64,000 bases of DNA from Hymenobacter sedentarius (GCF_001507645.1 NZ_CP013909.1:3844001-3908000); one strand, 5' to 3'; positions 16,597 through 24,623 are shown, counted from the stretch's first letter. Numbers and translations are program-made. The notes: generated from the sequence alone by a model not told the origin.

Positions 16597-18462
16597 ATGC
16601 GCTTACCCTTACTGTTCGCTTCTTTCCTTTTCACCTTCGCGGCCTTGGCCCAACAGCCACTGCCCGTCCCGCGCAATCTGCAAGCCACCTACACCAAAGG
16701 CACCCGCGCCGAAACCGGCCTGCCTGGCCCCGCTTACTGGCAAAACACCGCCGACTACGACCTCAACGTCACGTTCAACCCCGTGACCCGGCGCGTGGCG
16801 GGCAAGGTGGCCATCAGCTACCAGAACAACAGCCCCGATTCGCTGCGGCAGCTTTGGTTCAAGCTCTACCCCAACATCTACCAGAAAGGGGCGCCCCGTA
16901 CGCGGGCTTTCAAGCTCGAAGACGTGAACGAGGGCATCACCATTTCGGCCCTCACCATCAACGGCGAGGTGTTCGATGTGAAGAAGCTGGCCGTTGAAAA
17001 CACCAACCTGGCCGTGCCCCTGCGCCGCGCCATCGGTGCCCGTAAAGTGGCCACGGTGAAAGCCACCTACTCCTATACCCTCAACAAAGGCTCGCACCAG
17101 CGCACCGGCGAAGTTGAGCCGGGAGCCGCTTTCGTGGCCTACTTCTTTCCCCGCGTGGCCGTGTACGACGATATCGACGGATGGAACCGGCTGGCCTACA
17201 CCGGCGACCAAGAGTTTTACAACGACTTCTGCAATTTCAAAGCCGCCGTTACCGTACCCAAAGACTTCGTGGTGTGGGCCACCGGCGACCTCCAGAATGC
17301 CGCCCAGGTCCTGACCCAGAAGTACGCCCAGCGCCTGCAGGACGCCGAGAGCAAGGATGCCGTAGCCGCCATCATCACGGTCGACGATGCGAAGCGGCGC
17401 GACATCACCGCGCCCAACGCCCAGAACACCTGGCGCTTCGAGGCCCGCAACGTCACCGATTTCGTGTTTGCGACCAGCGACCACTACGTGTGGCAAGCTA
17501 CCAGCCTGGTGGTAGACCCCGCCACCAAGCGCCGCACCCGCGTCGATGCCGTGTACAATCCCAAGCACAAGGATTACGAAGAAGTTATCGACTTCAGCCG
17601 CAAGACAGTGGAGGCCATGAGCTACAACTTTCCGAAGTGGCCCTTCCCCTACGCCCACGAAACGGTGTTCGACGGCCTCGACCAGATGGAGTACCCCATG
17701 ATGGTGAACGACAACCCCACCGCCACCCGCGAAGACGCCATTGAGCTAACCGACCACGAAATCTTCCACACGATGTTCCCCTTCTACATGGGCATCAACG
17801 AAACCAAGTACGGCTGGATGGACGAGGGTTGGGCTACCATCGGCGAGTGGTTGCTGTCGTCGATTATCGACCCCAAGCTGGACGACGACTACGGCGTGGC
17901 CCGCTACGCTACCTACGCCGCCACCGAAAACGACCAACCCATTGTCACGCTCAGCACGCAGCAGAGCGGCATTCCGTTCTTCCTCAACTCCTACCCCAAG
18001 CCCGGCATGGGCTACCTCTACGTGAAGGATTTGCTCGGCGACGAGCTGTTTACGAAGGCGCTGCATACCTACATCCGCAACTGGAACGGCAAGCACCCCA
18101 TGCCCTACGACTTCTTCAATAGCATGAACGCCGGCGCCGGCCGCAACCTCAACTGGTTCTGGCAGCGCTGGTTTTTCGACAGTGGCTACCCCGACCTGGC
18201 CATCGCCAGCGTGAATAAAACCACACCCGGCTACGACATCGTTGTGCAAGCCAAAGGCAGCAAGCCCGTCCCCGTAGACCTAACCGTGACCTTCGCCGAC
18301 AACTCCACCCAGAAGTTCCACCGCACAATCGGCGTCTGGGAAACGGGCGCTATGTCCGTCACCATACCTGTCGCCACCAAGCAACCAGTGAAGCGCGTAA
18401 CCTTGGGAAGCACCTTGGTGCCAGATAGCTTTCCGACGGATAATGTGTGGGAGGAGAAGTAG
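16597..18462 (+). CDS. M1-family zinc metallopeptidase (aminopeptidase-like), secreted
   Basis: The ATG at 16597 gives a signal peptide (MRLPLLFASFLFTFAALA) and 621 residues; the earlier in-frame ATG at 16546 would hide it. The N-terminal beta domain (~40-240, YDLNVTFNPVTRRVAGKVAI) is followed by the thermolysin-like domain. The zinc motif is HEIFH at residues 387-391, with the third ligand Glu410 in MDEGWA, the exact HExxH-X18-E spacing of M1. GAMEN is replaced by DQMEYPM, as in several bacterial M1 relatives. It should cleave peptides in the periplasm or outside. The 3' end overlaps an antisense AT-rich ORF. Confidence 0.92.
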   Translation: MRLPLLFASFLFTFAALAQQPLPVPRNLQATYTKGTRAETGLPGPAYWQNTADYDLNVTFNPVTRRVAGKVAISYQNNSPDSLRQLWFKLYPNIYQKGAPRTRAFKLEDVNEGITISALTINGEVFDVKKLAVENTNLAVPLRRAIGARKVATVKATYSYTLNKGSHQRTGEVEPGAAFVAYFFPRVAVYDDIDGWNRLAYTGDQEFYNDFCNFKAAVTVPKDFVVWATGDLQNAAQVLTQKYAQRLQDAESKDAVAAIITVDDAKRRDITAPNAQNTWRFEARNVTDFVFATSDHYVWQATSLVVDPATKRRTRVDAVYNPKHKDYEEVIDFSRKTVEAMSYNFPKWPFPYAHETVFDGLDQMEYPMMVNDNPTATREDAIELTDHEIFHTMFPFYMGINETKYGWMDEGWATIGEWLLSSIIDPKLDDDYGVARYATYAATENDQPIVTLSTQQSGIPFFLNSYPKPGMGYLYVKDLLGDELFTKALHTYIRNWNGKHPMPYDFFNSMNAGAGRNLNWFWQRWFFDSGYPDLAIASVNKTTPGYDIVVQAKGSKPVPVDLTVTFADNSTQKFHRTIGVWETGAMSVTIPVATKQPVKRVTLGSTLVPDSFPTDNVWEEK

Positions 18463-18769
18463 GATGAACTGGTACGTAATTTTTCAGCAGTTCCTTAATT
18501 CTGAACAAATCGTCTTCAATACTAGACCCTTCGAACAGTCTTATAGCAACTGTGCAGGACTTGTCTAATCCATCCCTCGTCCTTGGACTCACTTCCTGAT
18601 TATTGGTAACGGCGGTAAGAAGATTTTCAAGTGTGACTGTTATCGATTGTATTATTCCATCAGGCCCTTGCTGTTTAAGTGCTAAGTTTTTCTCGATGGA
18701 ATGAAATTTATTGAGAAGTTTTGTCAACTCAGCTATGAGTACTGGTACCTGCTCAGGGTTTCTTATCAT
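18359..18769 (-). CDS. AT-rich orphan ORF antisense to the M1 gene end, 136 aa
   Basis: The start at 18769 gives a protein whose first ~100 residues look like a real amphipathic helical protein (VPVLIAELTKLLNKFHSIEK, LDKSCTVAIRLFEGSSIEDD, LFRIKELLKNYVP). The last ~35 residues read antisense through the M1 gene and look random (Pro/Arg/Trp-rich). The 18470-18840 stretch is visibly more AT-rich than its neighbours, with different codon use, which suggests acquired DNA. Upstream the frame stays open into the RNase P RNA gene, which cannot be coding; a short hydrophobic LVLIFYHLYSC before the ATG might be a signal read from a non-ATG start. No family is recognised. It could be a truncated import or an orphan gene. 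Confidence 0.4.
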   Translation of the reverse strand: MIRNPEQVPVLIAELTKLLNKFHSIEKNLALKQQGPDGIIQSITVTLENLLTAVTNNQEVSPRTRDGLDKSCTVAIRLFEGSSIEDDLFRIKELLKNYVPVHPTSPPTHYPSESYLAPRCFPRLRASLVAWWRQVW

Positions 18770-18864
18770 TGGATTATCAGCTCTACAACTGTAAAGGTGA
18801 TAGAAAATAAGAACCAAAGTAATCTTGAAAATGTAGCGTGGGCCAAAACCTAAAACCAGGTGGC

Positions 18865-18872
18865 TACCTTTG
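18865..18872 (+). promoter_or_regulatory. -7 promoter box of rnpB
   Basis: TACCTTTG is an 8/8 match to TAnnTTTG and ends about 6 bp before the predicted first base of the RNase P RNA, the expected distance for transcription start. Confidence 0.6.
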
Positions 18873-18877
18873 CCTGC

Positions 18878-19340
18878 AGTGATGGGTCGCCCCACCGCGG
18901 CGCCAAACGCAAGAATGGCGACGAGGAAAGTCCGGGCAACGCAGAGCACCCTGCTTCCTAACGGGAAGGACTGGCGCGTATAATGCAAACCAGGACAGCC
19001 AGTGCCACAGAAAACTACCGCCAGACGGTGACTGCGCGACAGAGTAGCTGAGCGAATAAAATCACTCAGTCATTCAGCCACTCAGTCACTCGTGGTAAGG
19101 GTGAAAAGGTGCGGTAAGAGCGCACCAGTGGGCGGGTAACCGTCCCGGCTGGGTAAACCTCAGGGGTTGAAAGACCAAATAAGCTGGTACGCCGGCGCGG
19201 CTTCGGCCGCATCGGCACCGGGCGGCTCGTCCGGCGCCAGCGGGTAGGTTGATGGAGCCTTTCCGCAAGGACTGGCCTAGATAAATGGTGGGGACGCGCC
19301 CTCGGGCGCGGACAAAACCCGGCTTATAGACCCGTCACCA
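18878..19340 (+). ncRNA. rnpB: RNase P RNA (M1-type catalytic RNA)
   Basis: The conserved core is present: GAGGAAAGTCCGGGC (CR-I region), ACAGAAAACTACCGCC, GGTAAGGGTGAAAAGGTGCG, GTAAGAGCGCACCAG, and the 3' CR-V-like region around GGACTGGCCTAGATAAATGG. Helix P1 forms between GTGATGGGTC (18879-18888) and GACCCGTCAC (19329-19338), which fixes both ends to within a few bases. The RNA processes the 5' ends of tRNAs. A promoter box lies just upstream and a strong terminator just downstream. The P12-like variable helix (19042-19091) carries an unusual repeat-like insertion, described separately. Confidence 0.95.
19042..19091 (+). repeat. Heptad-like palindrome inside the RNase P RNA variable helix
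   Basis: GAGTAGCTGAGCGA (19042-19055) is followed, after a 7-base gap, by a 29-base arm (19063-19091) made of CACTCAGTC units. The complement of this arm matches the left arm of the intergenic palindrome at 42672-42701 at nearly every base. It lies where helix P12 is expected. Confidence 0.75.
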
Positions 19341-19346
19341 ATCATC

Positions 19347-19384
19347 AAAAAGGCCGCCGCAACGGAAGTTGCGGCGGCCTTTTT
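19347..19384 (+). terminator. Terminator of rnpB
   Basis: A 17-bp perfect stem (19347-19363 with 19368-19384) with a GGAA tetraloop ends in a T run, 9 bp after helix P1. Confidence 0.9.
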
Positions 19385-19402
19385 GTTGTCTGTCTTAATT
19401 CG

Positions 19403-19493
19403 CCTGTCATGCAGAGCGCAGCAAAGCATCTTCTCACGGCTAAACGATTTGTTCAGTCGGGATAAGATGCTTCGCTGCGCTCTGCATGACAGG
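19403..19493. repeat. Palindromic GTCATGC-type element, copy B
   Basis: Arms beginning CCTGTCATGCAGAGCGCAGC (from 19403) and ending GCTCTGCATGACAGG (to 19493) are inverted with few mismatches. It lies between the rnpB terminator and the 3' end of the cytochrome gene. Confidence 0.88.
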
Positions 19494-19515
19494 AAGTGTG
19501 ACAAGGCAAAGTATC

Positions 19516-19974
19516 CTACTTCTTATTCGCAACACGCACAGCTTTCACCTCAGCAGCTTTCACGGCGCTGGCTTTGTTGCCAAAGCTGTTGCGAACGAAG
19601 GTGAGCACATCCGCCATTTGCTGGTCGTTTAGGTAATCCTGCGACGGCATCACGTTATTATACGGCTCGCCGTTGATGTCCACGCCTTGCAGGCCGTTGA
19701 GCAGCACGCGGACCAGGCGGGTTTTGTCGCCCAGCACGTAGTCGGTTTTCGTGAGCGGCGGGTTCAGGCCGTCTACTCCCCCACCGTCGGCCTGGTGGCA
19801 GGTGAGGCAGTATTGGGTGTAGATGGATTTGCCCTGGAGCAGGGACGCGGCCGGCACACCTGCCGTAGCCGTTTTTTTAGCGGGGATTTTGGCTTTGGGA
19901 GCTGGTTTTTTCTGGGCCAGGGCGGGGCCGCCGGCCAGGGCCAGCAGCGCCAGCCCAACGAGGGTCTTCTTCAC
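19516..19974 (-). CDS. Class I c-type cytochrome, periplasmic
   Basis: 152 residues with a signal peptide (MKKTLVGLALLALAGGPALA) and a Lys/Ala/Pro linker. The haem site is CLTCH (Cys56, Cys59, His60), and the distal Met is in NNVMPSQDY (~107). The C-terminal helix DQQMADVLTFVRNSFGN is typical of class I cytochromes. The tail is Ala/Lys/Val-rich. It begins 8 bp after the stop of the dehydrogenase at 19983, so the two are an operon. By family knowledge such a cytochrome accepts electrons from the partner dehydrogenase and passes them to the respiratory chain; this pairing is inferred from position. Confidence 0.9.
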   Translation of the reverse strand: MKKTLVGLALLALAGGPALAQKKPAPKAKIPAKKTATAGVPAASLLQGKSIYTQYCLTCHQADGGGVDGLNPPLTKTDYVLGDKTRLVRVLLNGLQGVDINGEPYNNVMPSQDYLNDQQMADVLTFVRNSFGNKASAVKAAEVKAVRVANKK

Positions 19975-19982
19975 AAACGCGC

Positions 19983-21269
19983 TTATTTCTTATTGTACAC
20001 AATGCGGTAAATCGTGCCCTTTTTGTCGTCGGAGACATAGAGCGAGCCATCGGCGCCTTGGGCTAAGCCGCAGGGCTTGTGGTCGGCGCGGCCAGTGGCC
20101 ACTTTCTCGGGCGAGCCGGCGAAATTATCCGCAAACACTTCCCAATCGCCGGAGGGCTTGCCGTCTTTGAACGGCTGGAACACCACGTAGTAGCCTTTCT
20201 GCGGCTCGGGGGCGCGGTTCCAGGACCCGTGGAAGGCGATGAAGGCGCCGTTGCGGTATTTCTCCGGAAACATGGTGCCGGTGTAGAACAGCAAGGCGTT
20301 GGGCGCGGTGTGGGCCGGGTAGGCCGCGGCGGGCTCGATGTAGTTGCCGGGCGATACTTTCTTGCCGTCGCCGCCGTACTCGGGCGCCATCATGCGCTTG
20401 TGCTGGGTGTTGTCGTAGTACATGTAGGGCCAGCCGGCGTTGTCGCCTTTTTTCAGCGCGTACAGGCACTCAGCTGGCAGCTCCGCCGATTGCTTGGTGT
20501 CGTAGAGCTCCGGAAAGATGTCGTGGAGCTGGTCGCGGCCGTGCTGCATCACATAGAGCTGATTGGTTTGCGCGTTCCAATCCAGCCCAACCACGTTGCG
20601 CAGGCCGGTGGCGTAGCGGGTGCCAGTACCGTAGGTCTGGTTGAGCTTATCGGCGCGGAACTGCCAGATTCCGCCGGCCGAATCCAGAATGGGGCAATTG
20701 GGCATGCCCAGCGAGCCTTTCTGCCGGTCCTTCACCTGGCAGGAGTTGGAATACGCCCCGATGTTGACGTAAATGTTGCCCTCCTTGTCCAGGGTGATGG
20801 ATTTGCTCTCGTGCTGGTGCCGGTTTATCAAGCCTGTCACGATTTTTTCGGGCTGCGTGGGGTTGGTCACCTCGCCTTTGCTGTTGAGCTTGTAGCGGAA
20901 CACTTCCTCGTCGGAAGTAGCGTACAGATAGCCGGCGTTGGCATACACGCCCGTGCCGCCGTAGCTGCCAAAGCCGCCGGTCACGGTGGCTTTGCCGGTG
21001 GGGCCTTCGTGCAGTACCAGAATGCCTTTGCCCTCTTTGTTGGGCCGGTTCAGCTTCACGTAGATGTTGCCTTGGGGCGTCACGGCCAGGTGGCGGGCCC
21101 GCGCACCGGTTTCGGCCACCACCAGGGCGCCAAAACCGGCCGGCAGCTTCAGTCCCGCATTGTCGGGGTCCGCCGTCACTACGGCGACCTTGGTGGTCAG
21201 GGAGTACAAGGAAAGGCTCCCGACAATGGCCGTGGATAGCAGCAGGCCGCGGGATAGAGCGTTTTTCAT
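19983..21269 (-). CDS. PQQ-dependent sugar dehydrogenase-like (glucose/sorbosone type)
   Basis: The start at 21269 gives 428 residues with a hydrophobic N-terminal export segment (RGLLLSTAIVGSLSLYSL). The body is a six-bladed beta-propeller of the glucose/sorbosone dehydrogenase type: LPAGFGALVVAETG, ARHLAVTPQGNIYVKL, GLINRHQHESKSITLDKEGN, YATGLRNVVGLDWN, NALLFYTGTMFPEKY and GLAQGADGSLYVSDDKKGTI. Family members oxidise sugars or related alcohols with PQQ in the periplasm; several homologues have unknown substrates. The cytochrome c gene follows 8 bp downstream as likely electron acceptor. No PQQ synthesis genes are in the window. Confidence 0.85.
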   Translation of the reverse strand: MKNALSRGLLLSTAIVGSLSLYSLTTKVAVVTADPDNAGLKLPAGFGALVVAETGARARHLAVTPQGNIYVKLNRPNKEGKGILVLHEGPTGKATVTGGFGSYGGTGVYANAGYLYATSDEEVFRYKLNSKGEVTNPTQPEKIVTGLINRHQHESKSITLDKEGNIYVNIGAYSNSCQVKDRQKGSLGMPNCPILDSAGGIWQFRADKLNQTYGTGTRYATGLRNVVGLDWNAQTNQLYVMQHGRDQLHDIFPELYDTKQSAELPAECLYALKKGDNAGWPYMYYDNTQHKRMMAPEYGGDGKKVSPGNYIEPAAAYPAHTAPNALLFYTGTMFPEKYRNGAFIAFHGSWNRAPEPQKGYYVVFQPFKDGKPSGDWEVFADNFAGSPEKVATGRADHKPCGLAQGADGSLYVSDDKKGTIYRIVYNKK

Positions 21270-21532
21270 GAGTTGAGCTAATTCAGTAAGTTTTATTTTT
21301 GCTGTAGCGAGTGGCAATTGGGCTGATTAGGGAACCGGCCGAACAGAAATTGAGCTGCATAAAGGCTTTGCCCGCAGCTGGCACCTGCTGTGCTTCCTGG
21401 AAATGCTCCAACTCGATTAAGCCATTGGGGGTTTCCAGGTCAGCCGTAGCCAGCCCGACGATGAGGCGAAGATAATGGCAGATGTCGACGGCGCCCGATT
21501 CTACGGTCCGCCTTTGTCGGGCTGCTTTTCGT

Positions 21533-21540
21533 TACTTTCG
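21533..21540 (+). promoter_or_regulatory. Possible -7 box of the response regulator gene
   Basis: TACTTTCG (7/8 to TAnnTTTG) lies 19 bp before the ATG at 21560, with TTTG at 21513-21516 sixteen bases upstream as a possible -33 box. Confidence 0.4.
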
Positions 21541-21559
21541 GCCCCGACTTACCTACCCA

Positions 21560-22729
21560 ATGTCCATGCCCCGCATTCTCATCATCGACGACGAACGCGC
21601 GATTCGTCACACGCTCAAAGAAATCCTCGAGTTCGAAAATTACACCGTCGACCAGGCCGAAGACGGCCCCGCTGGCCTCGACATGCTCATCCAGCAGAAG
21701 TACGACGTGGTGCTCTGCGACATCAAAATGCCCAAGATGGACGGCCTCGAAGTCCTGACCCGAGCCCAGGCCATGGGCGCCGATGCCGCCTTCATCATGG
21801 TATCGGCCCACGGCAGCATCGACACCGCCGTGGAAGCCACCAAAAAAGGCGCCTACGACTTCCTGTCCAAGCCGCCGGACCTGAACCGCCTGCTCGTGAC
21901 GGTGCGCAACGCCCTCGACCGCACCAAGCTGGTGAGCGAAACCAAGACCCTAAAAAAGAAGCTCTCCGTCACCAAAGGCTCGGAGATGGTGGGCTCCTCG
22001 GCCGCACTGGCGGCTGTGCGCAAGGCCATTGCCAAGGTGGCCCCCACCGATGCCCGCGTGCTCATCACCGGCCCCAACGGCGCAGGCAAAGAAATGGTGG
22101 CGCGCCAGCTCCACGAGATGAGCCAGCGGGCCAACGGCCCCATGGTGGAAGTAAACTGTGCCGCCATCCCATCGGAGCTGATTGAAAGCGAGCTGTTCGG
22201 CCACGAAAAAGGCTCCTTCACCTCGGCCGTAAAGCAGCGCATCGGCAAGTTTGAGCAGGCCGACGGCGGCACGCTCTTCCTGGATGAAATCGGCGACATG
22301 AGCCTCTCGGCCCAGGCCAAGGTGCTGCGCGCTCTGCAGGAAAACAAAATCACCCGCGTGGGCGGCGAGAAAGAGATTCCGGTGAACGTGCGCGTGCTGG
22401 CCGCCACCAACAAGGACCTGATGCAGGAAATCGCCGACAAGAACTTCCGCGAAGACTTGTACCACCGCCTCTCCGTCATCCTCATCCAGGTGCCCTCGCT
22501 CAACGAGCGCCGCGAAGACATCCCGGAGCTGGTGCAGAAATTCCTCAACGACATCGCCGCCGACTACGGCAATAAGCCCAAGAAGATAGACGAAGCCGCC
22601 CTCAAATACCTGCAGGGCCTAGACTGGCGCGGCAACATCCGCGAGCTGCGCAACGTGGTCGAGCGCCTGGTGATTATGAGCGACGACACGATTTCGGAAG
22701 CCGACGCGAAGGCGTTTGCGGGGAAATAG
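21560..22729 (+). CDS. Sigma-54 activator-like response regulator without DNA-binding domain
   Basis: 389 residues from ATG 21560 (a second ATG lies at 21566). A receiver domain (1-125) has the acidic pocket DDE (10-12) and phospho-acceptor Asp54 in LCDIKMP. The AAA+ domain (~145-385) has Walker A GPNGAGKE (171-178) and Walker B GGTLFLDEIGD, followed by VLAATNKDL and the lid (LDWRGNIRELRNVVERLVIM). The sigma-54-contacting GAFTGA loop reads GSFTSA (218-223), and the protein ends just after the lid with no Fis-type helix-turn-helix. By family knowledge it would use ATP to remodel sigma-54 polymerase from solution or a non-DNA-bound state, or have lost that role. The cognate kinase is not adjacent. 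Confidence 0.88.
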   Translation: MSMPRILIIDDERAIRHTLKEILEFENYTVDQAEDGPAGLDMLIQQKYDVVLCDIKMPKMDGLEVLTRAQAMGADAAFIMVSAHGSIDTAVEATKKGAYDFLSKPPDLNRLLVTVRNALDRTKLVSETKTLKKKLSVTKGSEMVGSSAALAAVRKAIAKVAPTDARVLITGPNGAGKEMVARQLHEMSQRANGPMVEVNCAAIPSELIESELFGHEKGSFTSAVKQRIGKFEQADGGTLFLDEIGDMSLSAQAKVLRALQENKITRVGGEKEIPVNVRVLAATNKDLMQEIADKNFREDLYHRLSVILIQVPSLNERREDIPELVQKFLNDIAADYGNKPKKIDEAALKYLQGLDWRGNIRELRNVVERLVIMSDDTISEADAKAFAGK

Positions 22730-22744
22730 CCTTCGCCCCTTACG

Positions 22745-22908
22745 GAACCTCACCCCCGGCCCCTCTCCAAAAGAGAGGGGAGCCACGGCACCAAGTTTCA
22801 GCTCAATCTCAATCTAAATGAAAAGGCCCGGCTCAATTGAGCCGGGCCTTTTCATTGCCTTACCGTTAGGCTCCCCTCTCTTTTGGAGAGGGGCCGGGGG
22901 TGAGGTTC
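22745..22908. repeat. 40-bp perfect inverted repeat enclosing a terminator
   Basis: The arms 22745-22784 and 22869-22908 are exact reverse complements over 40 bases. Each arm contains its own small hairpin (CCCCTCTC with GAGAGGGG). A perfect 40-bp palindromic terminator sits in the centre. The right arm runs into the stop codon of the minus-strand LuxE-like gene. Confidence 0.9.
22817..22856. terminator. Bidirectional terminator between convergent genes
   Basis: A perfect 40-bp palindrome with core GGCCCGGCTCAATTGAGCCG flanked by AAAA and TTTT. It lies between the convergent response regulator and LuxE-like genes and can end both transcripts. Confidence 0.85.
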
Positions 22909-23926
22909 ACACCATCTGATTGCACCCGCGCACGTCGGAGTTATCCATGCGGCCCAGGACTTCAAAGGAACCATCGGGGTGCATGCGCGCCAGGTCTTTG
23001 GTTTCGATGAAGGCGCAGGAATCCACGTTGGCCAGGTCGATGACGTTGATGGCGCCATCGGGGCGAAACTCGGCTACGGAGAACGGGTCGGAGGGGTCGC
23101 GCAACAGCACGCGCATCACTTCGGGGCAATGGAAGCGGCCTTTGCCCAGGGAGTAAGCCTGGCTGAGCAGTTCGGTCATGCCGTACTCGGAATGAATGCC
23201 GGCCGGGCCAAAGGCAGTCTGCAGCTCCTGGTGCAGCTCTTCCCGAATCATTTCACGGCGGCGGCCCTTCATGCCGCCGGTTTCGAGCACGGTGAGGCCC
23301 TGCAGCTCCGGCGCAGCACCGGTTTCGGCCACAAAGTCAAGTAGCGCATAACTCACGCCGATGAGCATCACGCGGCGGCCGGGCACCTGCTTGGCCTCGG
23401 CCAGAGCGGCGCGCAGCGCGGTGTGGTCGTGTAGAAAAAAAGCCGCCTGGGTCTGGCCCGAGCGCCGGGAAAAATCGTCCACCATCGCCACCAGCGACGA
23501 GTTGCCTTGCTCCAGGTACGAGGGCAGCAGGGCCAGAAACGTCCAGCCCGTGAGTGGCCCGTAGCGCTGCTCGAAGATGCGGGCGGCGTTGTCCCGGTAT
23601 AGGGCGGGGTCGCGCACGAGGTGGCGGCTGCGCTGCTGCAGGGTGGTGCCGCTGCTTAGAAACACTTCCTGGGTTTCCCAGGCGGCCGGGTCGGTGCGAA
23701 CCTCATGGGTCTTGAAAAACTCGATGGGCAGAAATGGGATATCCGCCATCCGGGAAACGGCCGCTGCTGGATTATGCCCCGGCCGGGCACGACCCAGTTG
23801 AGCTAAATATTCGGCGTAGGGCGGGCAGTGGGTGGCCTGGTACCGAAACAGGTCCAGCGCCGCGGCCTCGAAAGTAGCGGCCGTGAGCAGCGGCAGGCGC
23901 TGCAGGAAGTCGGTGCGGAAACTCAT
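22907..23926 (-). CDS. LuxE/acyl-protein synthetase-like protein
   Basis: 339 residues, cytoplasmic, no signal. The N-terminal region (PPYAEYLAQLG, ADIPFLPIEFFKTHEVRT) and the motif VFLSSGTTLQQRSRHLV match the LuxE-type adenylate-forming fold. Later conserved parts are TGGMKGRRREMIREEL, IHSEYGMTELLSQAY and INVIDLANVDSCAFIETKDL, the last typical of acyl-adenylate enzymes. The family activates fatty acids in the luciferase system, but stand-alone Bacteroidota members are usually annotated only as acyltransferase. No LuxC, LuxA or LuxB is present here, so light production is not suggested. The stop codon lies within the flanking inverted repeat. Confidence 0.75.
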   Translation of the reverse strand: MSFRTDFLQRLPLLTAATFEAAALDLFRYQATHCPPYAEYLAQLGRARPGHNPAAAVSRMADIPFLPIEFFKTHEVRTDPAAWETQEVFLSSGTTLQQRSRHLVRDPALYRDNAARIFEQRYGPLTGWTFLALLPSYLEQGNSSLVAMVDDFSRRSGQTQAAFFLHDHTALRAALAEAKQVPGRRVMLIGVSYALLDFVAETGAAPELQGLTVLETGGMKGRRREMIREELHQELQTAFGPAGIHSEYGMTELLSQAYSLGKGRFHCPEVMRVLLRDPSDPFSVAEFRPDGAINVIDLANVDSCAFIETKDLARMHPDGSFEVLGRMDNSDVRGCNQMV

Positions 23927-24044
23927 GGGCGGGCCGCACGGTTAGCAACCAGATTCGAACCAACAAATCCAGCTATTCGTTGGAAACAATGTACTTTGGC
24001 GCCGTTTCGGCCGTTGTGCTGCTGTCTTTTCACTTCCTGTACTT

Positions 24045-24623
24045 ATGAACCTGTTTCGTACCCTGAGCGGGGCTCTCCTGGTGGGCTTGACCGGTGCCGG
24101 CCTCAACAGCTGCATCAACGCCCCCAACTACCCCATTGTGCCGGAAATTGAATTTAAAGACCTCCAGGTGGGCAAGTACCGCCCGGGCAACGGGCAGCTA
24201 GCCTTTGACACGCTCAAGTTTGCGCTCAATTTCAAAGACGGCGACGGCGACCTGGGCCTGTCCGACGATGACATCAAAAACGCTCCATTTAATGCGAAGT
24301 CTGGCGGCCACAACAACCGCGGCTACAGCTTTAACTATTTCATTCAGCCTTTTTTGAAGGACGCCTCGGGCAAGTTTGTGCAGTTCGTCAACGCCCCCCC
24401 GTTTGGGTTTGTGGGCGAGTACGACGGCCGGTACCTGCGCCTTGACGGCCCCGATGCCAAGCCCGCTCCGCTGCGGGGCGTACTGCGCTACAAGCTCCCC
24501 CTCGCCCTCGACGGCACTGCGTTTAAACCCGGCCAAGTATTTCGTTTCGAAATCAGCATCATGGACCGCGCCCTGCACGAGAGCAACAAAATCACCACAT
24601 CGGAAGTGAAGTTGGGCCAGTAA
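24045..24623 (+). CDS. Lipoprotein of unknown function, 192 aa
   Basis: A lipoprotein signal ends at Cys23 (MNLFRTLSGALLVGLTGAGLNSC). The body is predicted all-beta, with an acidic DGDGDLGLSDDDIKN (~68-82) that looks like a calcium-type loop. The end shows a pattern seen in Bacteroidota surface lipoproteins (FKPGQVFRFEISIMDRALHE, then SNKITTSEVKL). I do not recognise a named family. The terminator begins inside the last codons, so the transcript ends immediately after the gene. It is probably monocistronic, divergent from the LuxE-like gene. Confidence 0.75.
   Translation: MNLFRTLSGALLVGLTGAGLNSCINAPNYPIVPEIEFKDLQVGKYRPGNGQLAFDTLKFALNFKDGDGDLGLSDDDIKNAPFNAKSGGHNNRGYSFNYFIQPFLKDASGKFVQFVNAPPFGFVGEYDGRYLRLDGPDAKPAPLRGVLRYKLPLALDGTAFKPGQVFRFEISIMDRALHESNKITTSEVKLGQ

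Noticed and set aside
18770..18988. N-terminal extension of the AT-rich ORF
   Set aside because: The extension would run through the conserved 5' part of the RNase P RNA, which is not coding.
22907..23926. LuxE-like gene considered as a bioluminescence locus
   Set aside because: No LuxC, LuxD or luciferase genes in the window.
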